Of a DNA stretch of 64,000 nucleotides, positions 48,467 through 60,400 are shown piece after piece; position 1 is the stretch's first letter; each line of letters opens with the position of its first letter. This DNA is from Serilophus lunatus (taxonomy: Eukaryota > Chordata > Aves > Passeriformes > Eurylaimidae). The stretch lies in assembly GCA_013399895.1 (NCBI GenBank), contig VXBA01001607.1:233112-297111 (forward strand), given 5' to 3'. Both the position numbers and the translations under genes were made by a program. Under the pieces are notes generated by a model. The model saw nothing but the letters and a program-made list of their open reading frames with translations. It had not been told where the DNA came from and ran no database searches.

Positions 48467-51400
48467 CTGGTTTTAAGTAATTGAAAACAAACATCCGTAA
48501 GTGGCATTTCAAAAGGATAAGAGACAAAGCAAAACAAAACCCTATTATTCTAGAGGCAAATCTTGCTCTTATATAAAGGATAATCATGAATTCTCCAGTG
48601 CAAATTTATCTTGTATTTCCGCTAGCTTTCATCTGAATACTTACCAAATCCTATTACAAACATGAATAGTTAGCTTTTAGTAGAGTTCATCATTAACAAG
48701 GAGCAGTTATTAATCTGTTTGCATACTCCTGTTATGTAAGTGGAATACCTGCCTTATCGAATGTATTAAAAATTAACTGTGCTTCATCACTAAATACATG
48801 CATTCATATTAAGGATCAGTCATAGAAACTGTCTATTAAATATACATGTGAAGCCACTAAAGAGTATACCTACCTATGGTCCTCATTAGTAGCAATTAGG
48901 CTAGAAACGTTTCTCAGTATTCCTCCCCCACTTTCTATGATGGCTAAAGTGTTTGTTTGGCTCCGGTACGTCAGTGTGCCGACCAGAAATGCAAGAGCAC
49001 CATCAACAGCACATATATCAGCTTTGTTCCCAGTGCAGTGTGCTGACAGATTCCATAAGGCACTCAGAACACTTTTCAGGGTGGATTCCTAGGAAAACAG
49101 CAAAATGACAGGAATGAGAGAAGTTTTCAGCTGTTGCCCACAAACTCTTAGAAACACATTATATTAGCTTCAAGGAGCTATGTGTGTTCCAATTTCTACT
49201 TTTGGGGGAGGGGGAGTGTAAATGGAGGCAGTAGTGCACATTTAACTGGATTTGTTCACTTCTCTCCTTCCTTCAGCTGCAGATTTGGTGTTGTCAGAGG
49301 CTCCAGAAATGTGTGCCACAACTCATCTTTGCGGTCACAATGACAGAAATAGCAGGAGGACTAGATGGTAGGACTCTGGGATTGAATGTAATCCCTTCTA
49401 GACATGAAAAATCTATCCAGAAAATTACAGAAGCAGTAGTTATCTGTTCTGCAACTAAAATGAGGTTTTATTAAATGGCAACATTCTAAAAAAGGCCATT
49501 TCAATAGCACAGCTCATGAAACTGAAAAGCAAAAGTTGTCAACTCTCACAAATAAAATTAAATCAATACTAGTAGTTTTGAGGTGCCATCACTATATTGT
49601 GGTCTGCTGCTACGTTACATCAAGTCAACTCTTCTTCAAAGCAAGTTACCTGGACCACATCAAATGTCTGACCATTCGCTTTTACCAAAAAAGGACAGCA
49701 TTTGTGTTTTGTGTAAAATAAATGCAATCTCTTGAAAATTTATCTTAATCACTTATAGAGAATACCTTCTTAACTTCTAAAGCACATTCCATCAATGCTT
49801 TCACACTTCCAACTTCTCTTAGAGTCTTTTTACTGTTCACATCAGCCCGCCAGGATAAATTCCTCAACACGCTTGCAATGACCTGTAAAACGTGCAAGAA
49901 AAATAATGCATCTCAAGATAGCTACTTCTTTAGCAGGTTATCAGACTTTCCTCCTGGATTTCTCAAATGCTGTGATTAATTGTGTTCATGTTCATCTATT
50001 GAAGTAAAATTTGCCAAAACCTGCTCTTTGTTGTGTTGCCTGCTAGACTGTTCTAACATTTCAGTATGAAGTTTGATCAAAGGTAATGGCTTTCGTGTGT
50101 AGGTACCAAAACCAAAGCTTTGAAACCAAGCTCCCTGTTTCCCACACTGGCAGAAAATTAGGCCAAAAAATTCAGATTTGTTCTCTACTCTTAAGTCTGT
50201 ACTAGAGTTATTTAATCTGAAGGGAGATTTATGTAATATATTTCTCAGCTTTTCTAAAGCTTGTAAAATAGAACAATAACACTTGCCAGTATCTCAGATG
50301 GTGTCATTACTTTGATTAATGTTTGTAAAGCTCTTTAAAGTCTTTTTAAAATACACTGTGTCTTTAGAAGCAGAACACAATCTGCTGCTTTTGGACAGAG
50401 GGAGGTCAGTCCAGAAGTCCTGGCCTAAGCACATGGGATGCTTTGTGGGATCCAAGGGAAGAGCATTCTAGAATTGAAGACTTATTATGGGATAGTGGTT
50501 CCAAAGGCAGGAAAACGGATGGATTGATTTGGGGAGGCACAAGCATGGGAAAACATAGAGGACAGAAAGATACAGATGCAGTGAACAGCTGATGGGCTCA
50601 CACACTTGTATGGCCATGACTTGTGACTGATTCTACCAGTACAGGTAGCCCCATATTCTCGTTAAATCTCATTTGTAACTTGTCCTGAGTGAAGGGCTTC
50701 CTGCTCTGTGTGTGTGTATGTGGGCTCTACATGCCAGTGGCTGGAGACAAACCATGGGCGAGAGGCCCATGTTTCTGTGCCTTCCTTTTCACGAATACTA
50801 AATACCTGTCCTAACACCACATTAGAGAATTTATTGTAATTCTAGCATTTTTCTCAATTTGAACTAGCCAGCTCCTCCCACAGTGGTGAGAATTTTTGCT
50901 ACCACTGCTTAAAGTCACTGTTTAAAGTCAATTTCACTTAATATTGTTCTTTTTATCTGATGACTCACTCAGACTGCAAGAAAAACAAGGGTTTCCTTTC
51001 AAAGAGCTGTTCCAGTTTGTTTACTGCATGCATTAATTAAAGTTGACTATAATTTAATATTTAATAATTTTTAACCTGTTCCATACCAATGAAGAACAGT
51101 TCTGCTCACTCAGATCTCAGGATCTTCTTAAGCATTTCCTAAAGACTTTATTTTCTTTACACAGCAGGAGCCATTAGAACAGATACTCAGATGTCACACT
51201 GAATACTTTAGGATCTCTCAAACTTACCTTTACAAGTGGACTTCCACTAACAGATCAGGGTCATAAAAGTAAGTTTTATAACCTATGTGTTATGATAAAA
51301 AACAAACAAACAAACAAACAAAAAACCCCAGGACATGACCCCAACAGATAAGAATTTTCACAAGAAGAATGTACTTCATAATTACTGAAATGAGTACAGG

Positions 51401-54400
51401 TAGAAACTTCGTATCAAAGTTGAGGCAGACAAGACAATAAAAGAAATGTTTAATCTCAAAAGAACATTACCTGCTGCAAGTCTTCACTTTCAGATTTCAG
51501 CTGGGCTACAAGAGCTCTCATGCAGCCCTTCATGGAACATAACGTAGCCTGATAGGAATCAGATAAAAAGAAAGTGAACAGTATTAAATGGCAGGTTAGG
51601 TGGCTTGTTTCTCTACCATATTTTGATATTCTAAGCAAATTATATCTGAAATTCAATAAAAGCTTACTAAAATATGCTGCCAACAATAAAGGTTTGTTCA
51701 TGACAAGTAAAGATCGTAACTAACAGTTTCTATAAGTAAGTGGTAAAACTGTGCTAAATTCTTTTATCTTTTTTACAACAGGTCTAGGACATGATCTGTA
51801 CCTTTACTAGCTTAGAACCACACCTTACCATGCACCAGGTAAAAACCCCTGTGAGCTACCAAAGTGTTGCTACCTATTGCCTAGTATTGCCATCTATTTG
51901 TTTGGAAATAAACATACTTTGGAAAAAATATGAATATTTAAAACTGACAAAAATACAACATTTCTGACATCTGAAGAATGGCTTTTTAAGAATTTCTAGC
52001 AACTCAAAAGCTGCAAGGCTTGGAAATAATTTCTGACAATGAGCAATTAAAAATGATTCAAACCCAAAGTATGTGTCTGAAATGTACTACTCATGAGATG
52101 GACAATGTGCACTTACAACTTGGAGCAGTTCAGTTTACACTATAAACACAGTAATCTGTAGTGGCTACTGACTGGATGATGTAAAAAGCCAGTATTTTGT
52201 GAAGCAATTTGTTTGCAGCAAGGATTTAGGCTTCACTTTTGTCTAGAACTTGGAACAAAACCCACATTCTCTGAAGCTTGTTATTTCCATTCACTCCTGA
52301 AATATCTTCCCTCTAAAGCAGAAAGGTAAGTCTTCTCAGTATAAAGTTATTTTAAGATCCATAGCTTGACAAAATCTAGGGCAAGCATTTATTGGTTATT
52401 TCTATCTTCTGAAAGAAAGGTTCTTGTCAGAAACTGGGGAATCAGTTTTCTCTTACAATTGAAGGGAAGCCCAATATGAGCCAGGTATGCTCCAAGGCTC
52501 CAGCTTGAAGAGGTTTGAAATTAATTAGAAATAGTATTGTTAATTTGACATAATTAGCAGTTATAGTCCAACATCCTCAGAAAATATCAGCTGCTATGTA
52601 ATCATATGAACCTAGTGCTCATAAAAAAAAAATAAAATCAAGCCAATAGACAAAATCCTTCCTATCAGTGACAAATTAAAAGCAATTTAATTTGAGAGCC
52701 AATACTACACTTGCGTGATTCCACATTCAGTTTGTGGTGCTGTCAGGAACAGGATGGGTATTTTTAATTTCTGCCTTGAGCTCAAACTCAGTATCCTATC
52801 CCAGAGATTTATGACCTGTGCTGAGAACACAGGAGTGAACTGAAATTACTGCATGTTGACAATTCTGCCCTTACCTTGTTTGCCACATCTCCAAAAGTCA
52901 AGTTTGTCAGAGCCATTCCAGCATACCTTCTTAAGGTAACACTATAGTGATCGTTTGTCAGTCCATACATTTCACAATCCACTTGCAACAGTTCAGCAAT
53001 GGCCTGCAAACCTCCTTTAAAAAATGAACAAAACCAAACCCATTCATACTCTAGTATTGTAATTACAGTATATACATAGCAAGGAGCACACAGTATTTTT
53101 ATGTAAAGACTAAACCCCAAATATCTGAAAACCACAATGCTGAGAAAGGTATATAAATTGTTAAATCCTATGTCTATATCTTGAATCCTGTGCTTAACAG
53201 CAGCTGAAAGGTAAGACAGCATGACATTGAGATTTCAGGGGAAAATGAAAACAGGGAATTACAAGAAGTAAGAAGCACACTCATCTTTTAATTCCACACA
53301 GCCAAAATCCTGATGGACTTGTACCAGTTACATAAAAGCCCATTTGGTAAATCTGAAAAATTATTTTCTGTGAAAAATTCATACAATATTTTCAGTGATA
53401 ATGAAATGTGGCAATGCAAATAGCATGCAGAGAATTTACTGAGCATGAACTAAAAAAATTCAGGCTGTCATGTAGGATCTGGTGCAGGACAAAAAAAAAA
53501 AATTGTACCAAAAAACCTCCTACCCTAGGAAGTAGTCTCTCCACTGTAAGTCCAATACTTCTAAAATTGCAAGTATTTCCATAATAATACTACTCGTTCA
53601 AAATTCCTAATTAATTCCAGAAAAAACAGCAACAGACATAGTAATTTATCCACTGGGAAATGGTGTGGTTAATGTAAACTGCATTCATCACTTACAGGGC
53701 AACAACTGACACAAATGAACTGATGATGTGTTTAAACGAATAGAGGAAAAAAAGCCATGTATCCAGTGAGGGACACAAGGAGTGTGAGAGTTTCCAAGAA
53801 GCTTCTCAAAGGAAGTCAGAGAAATACATCTGTTCTTACCAAGCTCATTCATTGCATGCCTGTGTTCTTCATCAAATGAAAGTTTCATCAGAACACACAC
53901 TGCTGGACAAATCTGATGATCCACTGGAGCAGGCACTGATGCAGAAATAGGCAACAATTAGTATATCTGAGGTGATTTTGTCCAGATAGTAAGTTTTCTA
54001 AGGCAAATCTAGTCTCCAAAATACATCAAATGCAGTTTTGTCCAGGGTTTTTATCTTCCCAGGAATCCATGAACGGACAACTATTTAGGGATGTTACTAA
54101 AAAGTGTATACTATAAATATATTTGATGCTGAAAAAGAAATCAGGGAGAATCCTGAGCTACATGTTGAGTAAGAACTATGACTTGCAGTACAAAAATATT
54201 ACTTTATTGTACTTAAGAACTAATAATCTTTGTGAAACAAATCAATATGGTTAGGTATTCTGGTGGCATTAAATAATATACTGCCTAATGTGAGGCTGTT
54301 TCTTTGGGTGTTATGTCCTTATGAATGGTTAATTCAATACTTTATTTCATAACCTAGAGGTTTTTAAGTTCACACTTTTGAGAGATAGATTCTGGATAAT

Positions 54401-57400
54401 GCAGAAATGGTAGAGATACATCTTGTTCAGAGTCTCACTCCTACTGAACTGTTCTTGTGGTGAACTCCAACATCCAGGAGGCAGCCCCTGATTTCAGCAG
54501 TACATCTGCCAGGGACATCTAGGGGGCATTCTGTAAATGTCCTCAATTCAGAGAAGCAGCTAAGCAATCCTGAAGGTTAAATCTCTTCTTATTAACTGTT
54601 CCCTGAGAAAAATCCTATTGTTTTATACTCTCATGTCTTTTGTATTGTAAGAACAAAAAAATTCTTTACATGTAATATTATAAATAACAGTTGACATGAT
54701 ACTGGATAGATTGAGATGATTTAATTTGTGCTCTGTGGCCCTCTCCCAAATAGAACATGCTATCTCTCCTGAATATATCTGCATGAAAAGCAATTTGGGA
54801 TTCTGTGAGTACATATTCAAAATTAATTTACAGATTACAAATATAAACCACTAGAATTACTCTCTGGAAAGCACACCATGATTTAATTAATAAGTTTGTA
54901 AATAGGGTTGTCATACCTGTAATACCTACTATTTCCAAACAGTAACCCAACTTAAAAAAAATACACACATCTTAGAAAATTTGCATACGTTCAACAAGGA
55001 GTCAGATTAAAGCTGTACTTTCTGTAACTTCCTTCTTTTCAATATATCCTTGAAACATTTTCATACGTCTTACAGAACCTACTTGGGTTTTTGTCTTGGT
55101 CCATGCCTTGTTCATGTGCTTCCTGCCATTCCCAACACGTTTCACAGTAAGCACGGATCTGCTCCAAAAGATGGAGCACACGGATTTCCCGTCTGCCTCG
55201 CTTATCATCAGGCTGGGAGTGAATGATGTTATGCAGTGCAGCGCTGGCTCTGGCACGGGCCTCTTTACTACCACGAGAGTTTCCTAACAAGACAGAGTCC
55301 TTATCGTTGCCATGTAAAAGCTGGATGAGGAGAGGAAGACATCCAGACTGACGCATGGCTATGCAGCTGTCTTGGGAGCTAGACATTGCTAGCAATGTTC
55401 TTGACATGTCATCTTTATCATGAGTACCAAGCATTGATAACAATGAATACACCATTTCCACCTGCAGGTCAAATGATTTTAAAAATACAGTTACGTTTTA
55501 AAAACACACATTAAATTAAAATGAAATCTGAATGGTACATATGAGCAAAAAAACCTCCTTATTTAATGGCGCAAAAATTTGTGCTATTCAGAAATAATCA
55601 AATACTACTGCTACATTCAGCATGAATTTCACCTAGTGGTTAAATGGCTGGAAGTTGGTGGTAGCTGTGTGTAACTGTAATTAGCTACAAGACCAATAGC
55701 AAAGACTTCAAGATTTCCATTGTACAAAAAAATTAAACAAACATGCTAATGAAAGTGTTTCAGTTTGGGAAAACCAAAATGTCTTTACAGTTCAATCTGT
55801 TTTTTTAAAAAACCCTCTATGTTCTGTATGAATCACATTTCATTATAAAGACGTTTTTCTGTGAAAAAATATGCTAAGTAATATTAAACATAATTATTCT
55901 AGACAAAGGATAAGAATTATTACACCAATTTTTAGGTTACCATTGTGCTAAAATATCTGGCATCCATGTATTTTAAAGTTTTCCTTTAAAATACTTCAAA
56001 TTAACGGGTTATGATGACTGACATATGGACCACATTATTTAGAGCAAGTGCAAAACTAGAGAGTATTATTACTACAGGGATAAAACCAGTAAAGCAAAAG
56101 AAATGCTTATTAATGTATATAAAATACCGAGTGTGAAATTGTATCAAGCCATGAAAACTCAGCAATACTCATTTGACTTGGAGTAACCAAATTTCTTATT
56201 AAAACATCAATTGTTGAGCGATTCCCTTGACTGTCATGTAATTATGTGGCACTATTTGGTTTGTATTCCCACTCTTCAGTAACAGCTTTTGATCAAGAAA
56301 TGCATTCGATGCTTCTAGTCAATTTTTAGTAGAACAACAGGAGGTATATGATATTAGATGCTACTTAGAAACTCCAAACTCCTGAAGCCAGGATAAACAG
56401 GAACATTCACAGTCAATAAAGAAACATAAAGAAACTATCAAAGGGAATTGTAAAGCTGCAGCATGTGTGCTCTTTTGGAATAAACTAACTTAGGAAGAAA
56501 TGAGATTTTGGACTCATTCAAATTCAGCAAAGTTTTCTACTAGTAACTAGATATTTGCACTGCTCACCCTACCAGTAAAATGAATGATCTTATTTGGCAT
56601 ATTCAGTGACAATTCAAATGTGCTTGGAAATGAGTACGCATCCTCGTTTATAAAAAAAATTAATAGCAGCAGGTACACTAAACAATAGATCTGGTAATAT
56701 GTACTTCTCTAAATACTATACAGTATTTATATTATATTTATATTTATACAGGCAGTAGAAATCTTAGAATCTGTGAAACTGCAGATCACATGCAAACCCC
56801 ACTGAAACAGGAGCCAATTTTCTGACAGTCTAGCATCCCAGTTTGGAGATCCTGTTTTCCTGGTCTGGGAAAAATCAAATACAGCATTAAAACAATCCGA
56901 TTTGATCCTTAAAGGAGAGTGGATTTAATATCTGCTTTATGCATATCTCTTGGCAGATATTTCAACTGGTAGCTATAATTCAGTGTTTTTGGAAGCTAAA
57001 GTTTTTCCCAGAGAATAAAGCTGAAGAAGCCACCGGAACCAGGCCTCCAGGTTGCAGTGCACATATTACAGGAAAAACTAAAATGAAAAATAAAAATTCT
57101 GTTTGTCTGTATATACACACAGAGACTCATCTCTTTCTGCATCTGTAAGCACATTCCTCCATCTAGAATCTCTACCACTTTCCCTTCTTCTCAGGCATTA
57201 ATATTGAGCATTTCCTACCCCAAGCACATTCTGTTCAACCTGTTTCTTTGCCTGTATCCTTCCACACTCAATCCCATTCCCTGCCTTCTGGGCTTTCCAT
57301 TGTTTGCAGCTCTGGGGAGTTCTACAGTTCTGCAGTGAAAAGTCACAGACTGACAGATGAGCTGATGTCACCTCCATCTGGGATGTGCAGAACTGAAATT

Positions 57401-60400
57401 ACATTATAATGCTGCTTTGAGGCCCAAAGTAATTAATATTATGTCAAGCTAATAGGCCTGGCTTCCCAGAAGACTGAGCTCAGCACACCACCCATGGTAT
57501 CCATACTGCTACTGATTCCAGAGGCAGTATGAGATCCAGTGGTACAGGAATTTTCCCTTTTCTTCCCCTCTCTTTTCATGCTGCACATATACTTTTAAGT
57601 GCAGTCTTTTGTGGACAGACACTGTGAAGGGCTTACATATATTTTTTTTGTTTGTCCATTCAATTTCTTGGCAAGTGCATCTGTTTTGCAGATTTGGACT
57701 CTGGAAAAGTAGTCAAAGAAGTGCTCTTAAAAAAAGTTAATTTTCATCATTGTTTACAAATCGACATCACAGGCTTTTTAAATAACCCAGTAACTTCTAG
57801 GAATCATTTGTTCTTTGCCATAACAACTCTTAACAGCTCATCAATAAGTTAAGGAAAAAAAAAGAAGTATTACTGTGCATGTCTTAAAAGCTGAAAAAAT
57901 ATTCTAAAACATTTAACTTCATAGAATTACTACTTATGGACAGATTGTTCATCTAATATTAGTACTACTGGCAGAAACAATGAGTTATTGTATTAGTAAA
58001 AATGTAGCATTAGCGACCTGTGGTTTGTAATCTTCGGTTACCTTGGTACCCAGGTGACTTGTCAGTCTGCGAGGAACGGAATAGTTACTACTAGAGCTCA
58101 TAACACTGGCTGTCTCATGGTCCCCTCGAGCAGCAGAACCCTACAAATTTAAACAACAACTCAGTATAAAATGAAGCCTGAGTGAAAAAACAACAATCTT
58201 CTAAGTCGGTTCCAGCATGGGATGAATTGTACTGACAGTAATGAACTGCTAACTTACTTCTGTTGAGATGGGCTCCTCTCTGTCCCCACACAGCTCAGAG
58301 GTCACTGTTAAACCTAGTTTTACTAACCACTTTTCACAAGATTTAGTCTCAACAGAATTAAATTTTCAAAGAGATTTATTTATAATTACTATTTTCACCA
58401 AGAAGAAGAAGTGCATTTTCCAAAAAATGGGATAATAGTTTTTACAGAGTGAAAAAAACTTTTATGTCTGATCATGTAGTGTAATAGCTCTGTACTTCTT
58501 CAGAACACAAACAGGTATTCAAGAAGTGACTAGCAAAAACAGATTCATCTAGACAAGGAGTGACTATACTTGAATTTCTCAATATCTAAAACAAATTATG
58601 AGTGCTTGAGTAATTTTTTAATGAAAAGCTATAAAATAATGCTGATACAACTTGATGTAATTTTCCTAGATTTTTTTGGTAAATAGTATGCTCCTACCTG
58701 TATCAGTAAGACTCAATTATTAACATCTTTGTCCTCTCTTGGTCCATTTTGTGTATTTACATTTTTTCTTTTTTGACCACCTTTTATCCACTCCAGTCTC
58801 TTTACTTTTCTATTTTATTTGCTGTTATTTTCTCTCTTTATTTTTCTCTGCTTCCTATCTGTGAAGTTTTCCTTACAAAGTCACTCCCTTTCCATAAACT
58901 TTGGGGAATTTAAAATTAATCATCACTTCTAGTACCAGAACCATGTTTTACTGAGGTAGTCACTTTTTCAGATCTTCTAAAAAAGCTAAGATCTGTTAGT
59001 GAAATTATTAATTTGCAAAACAACGTTTTCAAACTATCAGGATCAATGAATAAACTTTTTTTCAGTAAAATATTTAACAAGTTGAAGAAAACTCCATGAC
59101 ACTTTTAAATAACTTCTAGGGGGTTTTTATGTGCACCATGAAGAAATAAGAATATTCCTTTCTGAATATTTGTTGTCCACAGTTCAACATCTTAAACATG
59201 AGTAAAAGGTAGGAGGATAGCCTAATGCTGTATTTGTACAGAAAAAAAATGTAGTGATACTGGAATATTTTAAGCATACACTATTACACTCATTTCATTC
59301 TCCCTCTTGAATTCAGAAGATTTAATGCATGTTTCTGAAGTATTATGCTACAAGGGTATAACTGGAAGGATTTAAATTCACACTATTTATTCCAATATAT
59401 ATTTCTTATATAAACAAGCCTTTATCTCCTCTGTTGACTACAGGATAAAAATCAAAATCTGAAAGCTTCGAAAGAAAATTGTATTCGATTTCCTCAATTA
59501 TGCACCTAAATAATGAACATTGCTAAGAAAATGGAAATGAATTCCCCAATTTTTACATAGAGCAATCCTTTCATATCACCTTGACCTCAAACTTCATTCA
59601 GAAGATTCTAGGCTCAACATAATGCACATGCCAGAATTCTCCATTATTAGGTTCAGTATGATCATTTTACCCAAGGTAAAAATTGTCTAGTTTGGAGCAC
59701 TACCTATTGATTCTCACCATGGTGTACACAGAAATAGCATCATTTTCCTGTTGCTTCCCCCAGACTGTATCAACTTCAATTCAGGGACTATTTCCTTCAG
59801 AGCCATCATGTGGCCCTGCTGCCTGGAGGATGCCAGGATGCTCAACTGAAGTGTAACTATGTTTTCTGCTGGCTCCTAAAGACTACCGTGAAAGAACCAG
59901 TGGAAGGTGTGTGGCCACTCATCTAAGAAAATGGGAAATGACAAGGACCCATCCTGTGTAGAGCCTTCTCTTTCAAAAGCTTCTCCTGTATACTTCATCT
60001 TGCTTCCTCCTTTTATACTTCACTGTCTTTAACCCATTGTTTTACCAGGCTTGCTATTTATTCTGCCAATTTGGTAACTTTCCCTGTTCTGTGACATATT
60101 TTCTTGACAAGATGGACAATCTCAATGAATTCCTTCGTAAAACTTGCAAAACAAAGGTATGAAAATAATTCTACTTAGTCAGGAGGATAATGAGTGTAAT
60201 GGAAAAGAGAAGACAGCTGAAAGATGGTGCAGAAAAGGAGACACTTGAATACTGAAAAATCCTAGATTCTATTTGCAGTGTTTCAATTAACAGTGACTGC
60301 AAAATCAGTTAGATCCAAATGATTTGGTTAAAACATTTCTTTTTTCCCCCACTCAATTGAATAGTGATTGCTCACAGTATATTGAGCTGGTTTATCAGAA

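Noticed and set aside
48467..48537. ATG at 48537 as the start of a 2208-residue protein
   Set aside because: The first 71 bases are intron; the ccag acceptor at 48467-48470 and the join to exon 14 fix the real boundary.
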